Source: Verrucomicrobiales bacterium
GTDB taxonomy: Bacteria; Verrucomicrobiota; Verrucomicrobiia; Verrucomicrobiales; DEV007
NCBI GenBank assembly: GCA_012960505.1
Contig: DUBC01000048.1
Location: 119,505 to 183,504, forward strand
Reading direction: 5' to 3'
DNA: 64,000 nt
Notes under the pieces: generated by a model
What the model was told of the DNA's origin: nothing
Seen by the model: only the letters and a program-made list of their open reading frames with translations
Database searches by the model: none
Made by a program: the position numbers and the translations under genes
In this document: one piece after another, positions 45,132 to 54,466 of the stretch
Layout: the number at the start of each line of letters is the position of its first letter
Numbering within the stretch: position 1 is the first letter of the stretch

Positions 45132-45827
45132 ATGAAACATCTAACTTTTATCTTATCAATCATCTTGGCAACAGTCACGATCTCATCAGCCGGCTGGAGC
45201 TGGGGCTGGATGCCAAAACTATCAAAGCAGTGGGAAAAGCCAGAGCGTGCTGAAGGTGAGGAAGGCGGAAAAGTTTTTGGTAACGGAACCCTTCCTGAGT
45301 TCCTCGTTAAGTACGACCTGAACGAGGACGGAGTGCTGGATGAAGAAGAGCGTCAAGCAGCCAAAGATGCTAGAAAGAATCGCGCTAAAGAAAGGCGTGC
45401 CTTATGGGACACTGACGAAGACGGAGAAATTTCTAAAGAAGAACGTGAAGCAGCTCGTGATGCACTACGTGCAAAAATCGAGGAAAAGCGTAACGAAAGG
45501 TTCGCCGAAGTGGACACTGACGGTGATGGCATTTTAAGTGCTGAAGAGTTCGGGGCCATAGGTGCCATCGAGCGACTTGCAAAACGTTTTCCAAAAAGCA
45601 TCGAGAGAATTTTTGGCCGATTAGATGATGACGAAGATGGCGGCATTGCAGCTGATGAGTTTACATGGCATCTCAGACACCTCCGTCACCACAAAGGAAA
45701 AGGCGAAGGCGAAGGTGAAGGTGAAGGCGAAGGTGAAGGCGAAGGTGAAGGTGAAGGTGAAGGTGAAGGTGAAGGCGAAGGTGAAGGTGAAGGCGAAGGC
45801 GGTGACGACGTACAAATCCGCTTATAA
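45132..45827 (+). CDS. Secreted EF-hand protein with Gly-Glu repeat tail
   Basis: 231 residues. A signal peptide covers about 1-20. Four EF-hand calcium loops are plain: 62-73 (DLNEDGVLDEEE), 93-104 (DTDEDGEISKEE), 128-139 (DTDGDGILSAEE) and 165-176 (DDDEDGGIAADE). All carry acidic residues at positions 1, 3, 5 and Glu at 12. A His-rich patch 'WHLRHLRHHKG' (179-189) precedes 33 residues of alternating Gly and Glu (191-223), coded by a 6-bp DNA repeat, then a short end 'GDDVQIRL'. It likely binds calcium outside the cytoplasm. A terminator follows. Confidence 0.85.
   Translation: MKHLTFILSIILATVTISSAGWSWGWMPKLSKQWEKPERAEGEEGGKVFGNGTLPEFLVKYDLNEDGVLDEEERQAAKDARKNRAKERRALWDTDEDGEISKEEREAARDALRAKIEEKRNERFAEVDTDGDGILSAEEFGAIGAIERLAKRFPKSIERIFGRLDDDEDGGIAADEFTWHLRHLRHHKGKGEGEGEGEGEGEGEGEGEGEGEGEGEGEGEGEGGDDVQIRL
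45702..45800 (+). repeat. 6-bp tandem repeat (GGTGAA/GGCGAA) coding for (Gly-Glu)16
   Basis: Ninety-nine bases of GG[T/C]GAA units, in frame, alternate only at the third base of the glycine codon. They encode Gly-(Glu-Gly)16. Because the unit is a multiple of three, slippage would change tail length without breaking the frame. Confidence 0.95.
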
Positions 45828-45860
45828 GTCTTAAATTAAAATATTACAGACTAATTTTAC

Positions 45861-45894
45861 AAAAGCGGCCCTCGTCATAGGGGCCGCTTTTTTT
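45861..45894 (+). terminator. Intrinsic terminator after the EF-hand gene
   Basis: AAAAGCGGCCC (45861-45871) pairs with GGGCCGCTTTT (45881-45891) around a 9-nt loop, followed by a T-run to 45894. It lies 33 bp after the stop codon at 45827. Confidence 0.92.
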
Positions 45895-45926
45895 AGTCCT
45901 AAAACTAATTAAAGCAAAATAGGTTA

Positions 45927-46919
45927 ATGCCTCACTTAAGACAAAGATCCCTAATGCCCATTATCTTATCAGTTTCATGGCTGATACTAAATTCCTTAGC
46001 ATTCGCAGAGAGGGAATTATATTTCACTGATTTTGAAGATGCTCCTTCAGGTGACGATGAGCTGGTCGGTTATGATGGCTGGAACGGAACTCCTACTGGT
46101 CATGGCTCTCATGGAATCGAGCCTGAAGCCGTTCAGGGCCTAGGACAGAGCGCCTTTATCGGTTACAATTCACCAAGAAATACTGATACTGTCACGGTCC
46201 TTAGGGAAATTAGGCACGATCCCGACAGTACCGGAGAGCATATTGTCAGACTCGAAACCGTTATTGGTATTAATGATTCCGATGAACCCAGTAACGATCC
46301 ACGCCGGGACAGCTTCTTTATTAGCTTTTTCAATTCAAGAGGATCGACTCTCGCTTCGCTGACCTACAATAACACGGAAACCTCCTTCGGTTTATGGAGA
46401 GAGGACGGTAGAAACAAATATGATACGGGAGAAGAATTTATCCGTAATGAGATTCAAATTCTGGCTGCAGAGGTGGACTTTAAAAATAATACTTGGTCAG
46501 TCGATCTGAGTGGATTTCAGATCTTTGAGGATGCCCCTTTCACTGCAAGGAATACAAAACTTGATCTCGGAGGAATAGCTATCGTATGGCAACGCACATC
46601 AAACTCTGGATGGGGAAATAACTGGATGCTATTTGACGATTGGGCAGTTTACGCAGACACAAAGAAACTCACCATTACCGAGAACCCATTTAAGATCAGA
46701 TCCATTATCAGGGAACCAAACGGGAAAAATACAATTTCGTGGAAAATGCAGCCCGGTTTTAATTATCAACTCCAGTACTCCGATAACCTTGGGGTCTGGA
46801 AATCAAATCTTCCCGGATCCTTGCTCTCAACTGATGAAGAAAAGAACACTAACTTCACTGATAATTCGAATACAATTAACAGAGCCAGGCAATACAGGGT
46901 CTATCGATCAGAACAATAA
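45927..46919 (+). CDS. Secreted protein with verrucomicrobial C-terminal module
   Basis: 330 residues. A signal peptide ends near 'LNSLAFAERE' (about 27). The body ('LYFTDFEDAPSGDDELVGYDGW' onward, about 28-245) looks like a beta-sandwich; 'FFISFFNSRGSTLASLTYNN' and 'LGGIAIVWQRTSNSGWGNNWMLFDDWAVYA' resemble LamG-like or PEP-CTERM-type exported proteins. The last 80 residues ('NTISWKMQPGFNYQLQYSDNL' to 'YRVYRS') repeat the module seen in the 13669 and 46949 proteins. No catalytic motif was recognised. Followed 29 bp later by the large CotH protein. Confidence 0.65.
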   Translation: MPHLRQRSLMPIILSVSWLILNSLAFAERELYFTDFEDAPSGDDELVGYDGWNGTPTGHGSHGIEPEAVQGLGQSAFIGYNSPRNTDTVTVLREIRHDPDSTGEHIVRLETVIGINDSDEPSNDPRRDSFFISFFNSRGSTLASLTYNNTETSFGLWREDGRNKYDTGEEFIRNEIQILAAEVDFKNNTWSVDLSGFQIFEDAPFTARNTKLDLGGIAIVWQRTSNSGWGNNWMLFDDWAVYADTKKLTITENPFKIRSIIREPNGKNTISWKMQPGFNYQLQYSDNLGVWKSNLPGSLLSTDEEKNTNFTDNSNTINRARQYRVYRSEQ

Positions 46920-46948
46920 TTCAAAAGCTGATCAAGACTTGCCCCATA

Positions 46949-49900
46949 ATGTGTAGATTCCTCTGTAATCAAATTGCTCATTTTTTCAAATTCATCTCAT
47001 TTTTGAGTTTAGTGAGCATCTGTTCTGGGGAAGTCAGAATAAATGAAATTTTATGTAAGGGAACCGAACGTCTTCTGCGTTGGGATTCAAATGATCAACC
47101 TTCCACCGGTAACTGGCCGACTTGGCGGGCAAATCGGTTCGATCATTCGAACTGGAAGACCGGGAGAACCCCTATCGGTTATGATCTCGGGAGTATAAGC
47201 ACAAACGTAAAATCACAACTTTATGGGATTTCCCCATCCCTGTATGTAAGAAAAAGATTTTTAGTCTCAGCTCAGGATGCAAATTCTCAGAAACCCCTCG
47301 TACTTAGCATAAACTACAATGACGGTTTCATTGCTTGGCTCAACGGCAAGGAAATTAGCAGAGCTAATAATGGAGAAACAAAGTCTCACATTTACTGGGA
47401 TCAGATCTCTTACCGGACCGGCTCATCATCTACTAGATTCACAAAATTAAGGGTCGGCACATCAAAGGAAATTCTAAAGGCAGGAGAAAACACTCTTGCC
47501 ATACAAGTCACGAATAACGACCCCCTGACAAGCATTCGTCTGGATTTTTCTGTCCTCATCGATCAGGCAGACACCCAGGACAAGGTTCTGGTCCCGACCA
47601 GTTCAACTGTTAGCTACTTTCCCGGACTAATTGAACCGAACTCTGACATTCATGAACCTGCCATGCTGAATGATAAGAGCATTGAAAATGAAACTTCAGA
47701 TTGGATCGAACTTTTCAATTCTGGAAACGCAGCGATTGATATCAGTAACTGGTCTTTGAGTGATGATGAAAAAGATCTCGGGAAATGGAAATTTCCGGAA
47801 ACGACTTTAGTGCCTGCAAAGGGTTACCTTGTAATTTTAGCTGATGGAATGGATGAAGAGATACGCGGCGCCAAATATCTTCACACCAACTTCAAACTTA
47901 ACAGTAACGGAGAATTTCTTGGGCTATTTGATAATCAGGGAAATTCAAAAAGCTCATTCAGTAATAAATTTCCAAAGCAGTATAACTTTCACAGCTACGG
48001 TGCGTTGGATGATTCCGGTGAACTCGTCTATTTGAGTGAGCCTAGCCCAGGATCGAGGAATTCCGGTCCGGCCTTTTCAGGCAAAGTAAAATCCCCTTCC
48101 TTCAGTACGCGTGGTGGATTCTTAAATGAAAATATTGAACTCGAAATTACTACCGAGACCCCTAAATCAATTATTTTGTACACGATCAATGGGTCCGAAC
48201 CCAGCAAAACGAATGGCTCTACTTACACGGAACCAATAATTCTCAGAAAAGTATCAGAAAAAAAAGGACATGTGATTAGAGCAAGAGCATTCCATGAAAA
48301 TTTGATACCCTCAGATACAAAAACAAACACGTATCTCATTGATCAGGATCCGAAACTCTTAAATTCTCCTTCCCTAATCATCACGGGTGACACTGAACGT
48401 TCTCTCTTTGATCCTTTCGGTGCATTCGCAATTAATGGAGGCCAGTACGTCGATAACCAATGGCAACCGACGGGCTCATCAGATTATAACAACGTCATCA
48501 ACCGTGGCCGCTCATACGAGAGACCCATACACGCAGAATTCTATTTTACTGATGGGAGTGCAGGCTTCAGGACAGACTGCGGCATCAGAGCCGCTGCATC
48601 ATCTTACTCCAGACCACGAATGTTACTGGATCAAATCAGTGCCAGTCCCTGGCCAGCGAGAGGTACGCAGAAACCATCATTTAATCTTTATTTCCGGAAC
48701 GAATACGGAAATTCTGAAGTCCAATTACCCTTAAATGGAATTGATGATCCTATCGACACGTACAAGAGATTCCGAGTCCGAGCCGGTAAAAATGACATCA
48801 AAAATCCTTTTATCGTAGATGAACTGGTCCGCCGAATGAGCCGTGACATGGAACAACCGGCAAGTACCGGAGTCATTAATTCACTTTACGTCAACGCTGA
48901 GCTTAAGGGATTCTACAATATGGTCGAACGACTCCGCTCTCCATGGTTCGCAAGTGTGCACGGTTCTGACTCGGGAACGGATTGGGACACGCTCGCCTTA
49001 CAGGGCAAAACCAGTAACGTCGCCGAAGGAGACATGGTGGCTTGGGACGAAATGATTAGAAGGCTAAATAGCCAAAGGACCAACGCAAACTGGGCAAGGG
49101 TCCTCGAAATGGCAGACGTTACAAACATGATTGATTACTATCTTTTGAACATCTATATGGCGACCTGGGACTGGCCACATAATAACTGGGTCGCGGCAAG
49201 GGAACGTTCAGATCGTGGCCGGTACCGTCTCTACATTTGGGATGCCGAAGGTGCCATGTACACTCGAGGAAATCGTCCAGTCACTCAGGAGATGATTCAA
49301 CCATTCATAGCAACAGGAAATGGTGAACTTAGAGATCTGTGGAGAGGTCTGTCCCGTTGGGAAGAGTTCAAAATTCTATTTGCTGACAGAATAAATAAGC
49401 ATCTATTCAATGGCGGAGTCCTCGATGACCGTGACTTTGAAAATTCTCATCTAAAGAAACTCGCCGATCAACTGTACGGTGAATTCAGTGACCTCCTTAG
49501 ATTTATGAATAAGGAATCCATAAATGAGAACATTGTCAGGTCCTGGGCAAACACGACGAACGGTCGCAGGCAGTACCTATTAGGACCCAGAAAAGAAGAA
49601 TTTAGAAATAATGGACTCTGGCCAAAAACAGAACCGCCCCAGTTCAGTCAATTAGGTGGAAGCGTTCCGAAAGGATACGATCTTGCAATCACCAACGAGA
49701 AGGGGAAAATTTATTATACCACTGACGGGTCAGACCCCAGGCAAATTGGAGGATCAATTAATCCTAAGGCGACTAGCCAGTCAGGATCTAGTGTGGATGT
49801 AATTATCTTATCCCTCAATTCAGTCTGGAAGTACAGTGATACAGATGGAGACTTAGGGACTGAATGGAAAGAACCTCAGTACAATGATTCGGACTGGAAA

Positions 49901-51370
49901 GAAGGACCTTCGCCGCTCGGCTTCGGAAACATTTCTGATACGCACACACTTCCCAGAACTAATATCCCTATCGAGACACCGATCAATCCAAGGCCAAGAC
50001 AGATAACGACCTACTTCAGGAAAAATTTTGAACTTGAGGATTCTCAAAGTCACTTCGAGCTGAGAATGAAAATTATGTCAGACGGGGGCGGCGCCGTTTA
50101 TTTAAACGGTGAAGAAATTTTCAGAGATTCGAACCTTGAAGCTAACGCCACTTTTGAAATGACGACCTCGAATGATACCAGCGATTTGAACGAAGGTGAC
50201 CTGGATGATTACATTGTGGATGCGTCGGCACTCATTGATGGAACAAACTTAATTGCCATTGAAATGCACAATGGCAGTAAATCAAGCAGTGACATGGTCA
50301 TGGAAATACAACTTGAAGCGACAAGGACCAATCCTCTGAACGAGCCTCTGGAAATCACGGAACCCATCACAGTCATGGCCCGTACTCTTGAGGGTAACGA
50401 GTGGAGTGGTTTAACATCCGCCAAGTTCACGATCGACACGATCCCCCCTTCAAATGAAAACCTTTCGATTATAGAAATTCTCTACAACCCAGAAGGCCCG
50501 TCCACTGAAGAAAAAGGAGCCGGTCACGATGACGGAGACCTTTTCGAATTTATCAGATTAAAAAATATCAGTGACCAGTCAATTGATCTGGACGGAGTTC
50601 GTTTCACTGATGGAATTTATTTTGATTTCTCTGAATCTGGGATCAGATCATTACTTCCACGATCAAGTATCCTTATCGTCAGTGACCGGGCCGCCTTTGA
50701 AATGCGTAATGACGTTCAAGGATCCATTGCAGGTCAGTATGATGGGAAGCTCAATAATGGAGGCGAAAGGATACGCTTAATTAATGGATCCAAAGAACTT
50801 ATCCACGATTTCTATTATCGGAAAGAATTTCCATGGCCTATTCTGGACGATCTGGGAGGTCATTCAATACAGGTCATCGACCCGCTCGACGATCATGACG
50901 ATGGAGCGAACTGGAAAGCATCAACCCAAGTCGGAGGGAACCCCGGAGGATCTATGAGTTATGATGATTGGAAATCACTTCATTTCAAAGGCGAAGAAAT
51001 TTCCGACCCCAGCGTCTCTGGCCCATCAGCAGATCCTGACAAGGACGGGCTCAATAACTTTGCAGAATATGCTCTAGGAACGGTCCCAACAAACAACATC
51101 AATACGATCCCGTTTCCGAAGTTACTTTTTGCCCAACAAGGCGAAGAGAAGTACTTATTCATCGAATTTACCAGGGCCCAAGGAGAACGGGATGCCCGGT
51201 TCCTAGTTCAGATCAGCAATGATCTCAAAGATTGGGAAAATAAAGCAGTTCAACTAGGTCCTGAAAGTTTGGATCCTAATGGAAACATCATTACTCGTTA
51301 CAGATTTCCTGACCCCATTAGTGAAGAAAACCGGACACCAGGATTCCTTCGATTATTTATTACAGAGTAA
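46949..51370 (+). CDS. Large secreted CotH/lamin-tail-domain protein
   Basis: 1473 residues with a signal peptide (about 1-27). By position: a jellyroll-like domain (about 40-200) with 'NTLAIQVTNNDP' and 'WLNGKEI'; a lamin-tail domain (about 245-345, 'SDWIELFNSGNAAIDISNWSLSD'); a chitobiase-C-like module near 390-470 ('LYTINGSEPSKTNG'). Then comes a CotH kinase-like domain (about 510-850) with 'KRFRVRAG', 'YVNAELKGFYNMVERL' and 'RYRLYIWDAEGAM'. After it: another chitobiase-like module ('YYTTDGSDPR', ~923), a second jellyroll copy (~955-1130, 'FELRMKIMSDGGGAVYLNGEEI'), a second lamin-tail domain (~1170-1300) and an end with 'DPDKDGLNNFAEYALG'. Probably cell-surface; CotH domains can phosphorylate proteins, unproven here. 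Confidence 0.85.
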   Translation: MCRFLCNQIAHFFKFISFLSLVSICSGEVRINEILCKGTERLLRWDSNDQPSTGNWPTWRANRFDHSNWKTGRTPIGYDLGSISTNVKSQLYGISPSLYVRKRFLVSAQDANSQKPLVLSINYNDGFIAWLNGKEISRANNGETKSHIYWDQISYRTGSSSTRFTKLRVGTSKEILKAGENTLAIQVTNNDPLTSIRLDFSVLIDQADTQDKVLVPTSSTVSYFPGLIEPNSDIHEPAMLNDKSIENETSDWIELFNSGNAAIDISNWSLSDDEKDLGKWKFPETTLVPAKGYLVILADGMDEEIRGAKYLHTNFKLNSNGEFLGLFDNQGNSKSSFSNKFPKQYNFHSYGALDDSGELVYLSEPSPGSRNSGPAFSGKVKSPSFSTRGGFLNENIELEITTETPKSIILYTINGSEPSKTNGSTYTEPIILRKVSEKKGHVIRARAFHENLIPSDTKTNTYLIDQDPKLLNSPSLIITGDTERSLFDPFGAFAINGGQYVDNQWQPTGSSDYNNVINRGRSYERPIHAEFYFTDGSAGFRTDCGIRAAASSYSRPRMLLDQISASPWPARGTQKPSFNLYFRNEYGNSEVQLPLNGIDDPIDTYKRFRVRAGKNDIKNPFIVDELVRRMSRDMEQPASTGVINSLYVNAELKGFYNMVERLRSPWFASVHGSDSGTDWDTLALQGKTSNVAEGDMVAWDEMIRRLNSQRTNANWARVLEMADVTNMIDYYLLNIYMATWDWPHNNWVAARERSDRGRYRLYIWDAEGAMYTRGNRPVTQEMIQPFIATGNGELRDLWRGLSRWEEFKILFADRINKHLFNGGVLDDRDFENSHLKKLADQLYGEFSDLLRFMNKESINENIVRSWANTTNGRRQYLLGPRKEEFRNNGLWPKTEPPQFSQLGGSVPKGYDLAITNEKGKIYYTTDGSDPRQIGGSINPKATSQSGSSVDVIILSLNSVWKYSDTDGDLGTEWKEPQYNDSDWKEGPSPLGFGNISDTHTLPRTNIPIETPINPRPRQITTYFRKNFELEDSQSHFELRMKIMSDGGGAVYLNGEEIFRDSNLEANATFEMTTSNDTSDLNEGDLDDYIVDASALIDGTNLIAIEMHNGSKSSSDMVMEIQLEATRTNPLNEPLEITEPITVMARTLEGNEWSGLTSAKFTIDTIPPSNENLSIIEILYNPEGPSTEEKGAGHDDGDLFEFIRLKNISDQSIDLDGVRFTDGIYFDFSESGIRSLLPRSSILIVSDRAAFEMRNDVQGSIAGQYDGKLNNGGERIRLINGSKELIHDFYYRKEFPWPILDDLGGHSIQVIDPLDDHDDGANWKASTQVGGNPGGSMSYDDWKSLHFKGEEISDPSVSGPSADPDKDGLNNFAEYALGTVPTNNINTIPFPKLLFAQQGEEKYLFIEFTRAQGERDARFLVQISNDLKDWENKAVQLGPESLDPNGNIITRYRFPDPISEENRTPGFLRLFITE

Positions 51371-51503
51371 AATAGTAATATAATTGCTTTTTTAGTCATT
51401 TCCTAATCGTAGTCCTTTCCCTGTAACGATGCAGAAAAGATGTACGAAGAGGGTTTCATTTTCCTGCAAATTCAGTAAAATGCTCTGAATAATTTCTCGC
51501 TAA

Positions 51504-54449
51504 ATGAAACTAAAATCCATTCTTGTTTCAACTATAACTACACTGATATGGACAGAATTTTCGTGGTCAAAGATCAATTTCAATAGAGACATCAAACCGA
51601 TCCTTTCGGAGAACTGTTATTTTTGCCATGGGCCGGATAAAAATAAGAGGAAAGCAAAGCTCAGGCTCGATAATTTTACCGATGCCACTACTTCACACGA
51701 CGGAGTCTCAGCCATCGTTCCAAATAAACCCGAACAGAGTGAACTCCTCTATCGGGTCTTTACAGATGATCCTGATGAGATAATGCCTCCTCCGGACGCT
51801 AAGCTAAATCTGACAAAAGCACAAAAGGATGTGCTGAAGGAATGGATCAAATCGGGTGCAGAATATGAAAAGCATTGGGCCTTCATCAAACCTGAAAAGC
51901 CAAAATTTTTAACTGAGCAACATCCAGTCGATGAACTCGTTGCAAAAACACTCAAACAATCACAAATGGATCCCTCCCCTCAAGCTGGACCCGAAACATT
52001 GATGCGTAGGGTCAATCTTGATCTGACTGGCCTCCCCCCTAGTCCAGAACAAATCCGAAATTTCATCACTGACAAATCACCTGAATCCTACGACAAGTTA
52101 GTTGACCAGCTCCTTAATTCACAAGCGTACGGCGAAAAAATGACCTGGGCATGGCTCGACGCTGCCCGTTACGCAGACAGTAACGGATACCAGGGGGACG
52201 GCGAAAGGACCATGTGGCCTTGGCGAGATTGGGTCATCAAGTCCTTCAATGAGAATCTCCCCTTTGATAAATTCACTGTCTGGCAAATTGCCGGAGACCT
52301 GCTCCCTGAATCCACCTTCGAACAAAAACTCGCTACCGGATTCCTTCGCAATCATCCTATCAATGGCGAAGGCGGCAGGATCAAAGAGGAGAACCGAATC
52401 GATTACATCATGGACATGACTGAGACGACAGGAACTGTCTGGCTGGGGCTCACATTTAACTGCTCCCGTTGTCATGACCATAAATTTGATCCAATTACCC
52501 AGAAAGAATATTACCAGATGAGCGCTTACTTTAACCAGACCCCCATCGATGGAGGAGGAGGGAATGGGCAGCAAGCGCCTACTCTAACGGTACCAAGTAA
52601 GGAGCAGGTCGTTGAAATTGATAAAACGACCAAGGAAATTGAAAGTATAAGCCATAAGATCAAAGAACGTGAAATTCAGGTACTCAAAGAGGGCCCCAAG
52701 ATAAAAGATGATCAGGTATGGGCAATCCTCTCACCAATCGAAACAAATGCCAAAGAACAGAAACTGACCGTTCAAAAAGATAATTCCATACTTGCCAGTG
52801 GTAAGAATCCAAAAAATGACACCTACACGATCAAGGCAAGAGTGGACATTGCCGAGATACACTCATTAAGACTTGAAGCTCTCATGGATCCCTCAATGAC
52901 AGGAGGAGGACTGGCAAGATCTGATAGTGGAAATTTCGTACTTACTGGTGTGGAAATATCACTCATCAAGGAAGATTCTAAGAATCCCGAACCACTCACG
53001 ATCGGCTCAGCCGAGGCAACCTTCGAGCAAGGATCACATAACATCAGTACCAGTTATGACGGAAACCCAGCGACTGGATGGGCCGTTCATGAAGGCCGCA
53101 CCGTTGACCGTGAACATGAGGCTGTTTTCCGTCTAAAAGAAAAAGTCACCACAGGGAAAAAATCAATGATTCAATTTGTTTTGCGACATGACTCACCTCA
53201 CCCCAGTCATAACCTAGGCAGATTCAGATTGTCAGTGAGTGAAAAATCGGATGCACCAATCAATAAAGACAAGAAAATAATCGATACCCAACTCGCCGAA
53301 CTTACCAAAAAACGTAAAGAACTTAACGACCGCCTCAATAAACTAAAAAGCTCCGGTCCAAAGGTCATGGTAATGGAAGACAGGCACAAGCTCAGGGCAA
53401 CATACATACTAGACAAGGGATCGTATGAGAAGCGTGGTGAAGAAGTCAGCATGAGCACGCCGGCAGCCTTACCTAAAATGCCAGACAACTTTCCAAAGAA
53501 CCGCCTTGGTCTAGCAAAATGGATCGTCAGTCCTGACAATCCTCTGACCGCTAGAGTAATAGTTAATCGCTTCTGGCAACAAATCTTTGGTGTCGGTTTG
53601 GTGAAAACCTCAGAGGACTTTGGAACCCAAGGAGAAACTCCAATTAACCAAGAACTCCTCGACTACCTCGCCATTACCTTCGTAGAGTCTGGATGGGACC
53701 TTAAGAATCTGATGCACTTAATCGTTACTAGTGACACTTACAAACAAACATCCAAGGCCACTAAAGTCAGTGAGAATGACACGAACTATTCATTGGACCC
53801 CGAAAACCGATTCCTCTCTAGGGGGCCACGTTTCAGAATGCCGTCCTGGATGCTCCGCGACAATGCTCTGGCAGCGAGTGGTCTTCTTGTGCCCAAGATC
53901 GGTGGAAGCCCTGTAAACACTTATCAACCTGAAGGAGTCTGGGAGGAGGCTTCATTTGGTAAAAAAAGATACTCAAGAGACAATGGAGAAAAGCTATACC
54001 GAAGAGGTCTTTACACTTTCTGGAGGCGCATCATCGCTCCTCCTGCATTCTTCGATAACTCGAACCGACAGACCTGCACCGTAAAACCTTTCCGAACCAA
54101 TACACCAATGCATGCACTTTACATGCTCAATGATGTGCCCTTTGTGGAAGCTTCAAGATCACTGGCGGAAATGGCAATGACTGCCACGAAAAATAATGAT
54201 CTGGACAAATTAGAATTAATTTTTAGGAGGCTCCTTGCCAGGTCACCTGTAGCAACTGAGCAAGAAATTATATTTAAGGCTCTTAACCGTTCCAGAGAAG
54301 CTTTTAAAAAAGATCCCGGGTCAGCGGCAGCATTATTGTCAATAGGCGAAAAACCAATAAATGATAAACTCGATCCAGTCGAACATGCAGCATGGACAGC
54401 CACTTCCCTCGCGGTCATGAATCTCGACGAAGCCGTGACAAAACAATAA
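51504..54449 (+). CDS. Planctomycete-type cytochrome c / DUF1549 / DUF1553 protein
   Basis: 981 residues with a signal peptide (about 1-22). A c-type heme site 'CYFCH' (Cys38, Cys41, His42) sits in 'NFNRDIKPILSENCYFCHGPD', the PSCyt1 domain (about 25-125). DUF1549 follows (about 140-350) with 'RVNLDLTGLPPSPEQIR' and 'YGEKMTWAWLDAARYADSNG'. A middle beta region (about 430-570) and a short coiled segment lead to DUF1553 (about 670-950) with 'NPLTARVIVNRFWQQIFG' and 'SRGPRFRMPSWMLRDNALAASGL'. The family is abundant in Planctomycetota and Verrucomicrobiota and almost always sits beside a DUF1501 gene, as here; function unknown. Confidence 0.93.
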   Translation: MKLKSILVSTITTLIWTEFSWSKINFNRDIKPILSENCYFCHGPDKNKRKAKLRLDNFTDATTSHDGVSAIVPNKPEQSELLYRVFTDDPDEIMPPPDAKLNLTKAQKDVLKEWIKSGAEYEKHWAFIKPEKPKFLTEQHPVDELVAKTLKQSQMDPSPQAGPETLMRRVNLDLTGLPPSPEQIRNFITDKSPESYDKLVDQLLNSQAYGEKMTWAWLDAARYADSNGYQGDGERTMWPWRDWVIKSFNENLPFDKFTVWQIAGDLLPESTFEQKLATGFLRNHPINGEGGRIKEENRIDYIMDMTETTGTVWLGLTFNCSRCHDHKFDPITQKEYYQMSAYFNQTPIDGGGGNGQQAPTLTVPSKEQVVEIDKTTKEIESISHKIKEREIQVLKEGPKIKDDQVWAILSPIETNAKEQKLTVQKDNSILASGKNPKNDTYTIKARVDIAEIHSLRLEALMDPSMTGGGLARSDSGNFVLTGVEISLIKEDSKNPEPLTIGSAEATFEQGSHNISTSYDGNPATGWAVHEGRTVDREHEAVFRLKEKVTTGKKSMIQFVLRHDSPHPSHNLGRFRLSVSEKSDAPINKDKKIIDTQLAELTKKRKELNDRLNKLKSSGPKVMVMEDRHKLRATYILDKGSYEKRGEEVSMSTPAALPKMPDNFPKNRLGLAKWIVSPDNPLTARVIVNRFWQQIFGVGLVKTSEDFGTQGETPINQELLDYLAITFVESGWDLKNLMHLIVTSDTYKQTSKATKVSENDTNYSLDPENRFLSRGPRFRMPSWMLRDNALAASGLLVPKIGGSPVNTYQPEGVWEEASFGKKRYSRDNGEKLYRRGLYTFWRRIIAPPAFFDNSNRQTCTVKPFRTNTPMHALYMLNDVPFVEASRSLAEMAMTATKNNDLDKLELIFRRLLARSPVATEQEIIFKALNRSREAFKKDPGSAAALLSIGEKPINDKLDPVEHAAWTATSLAVMNLDEAVTKQ

Positions 54450-54466
54450 TTAATCAGGGAATAATC

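Noticed and set aside
45621..45815. Minus-strand frame rich in Phe/Thr/Ala repeats
   Set aside because: It is the complement of the Gly-Glu hexanucleotide repeat in the EF-hand gene and has no independent support.
52119..52574. 151-codon minus-strand frame
   Set aside because: Antisense to the DUF1549 domain, no start context or domain; a shadow of biased codons.
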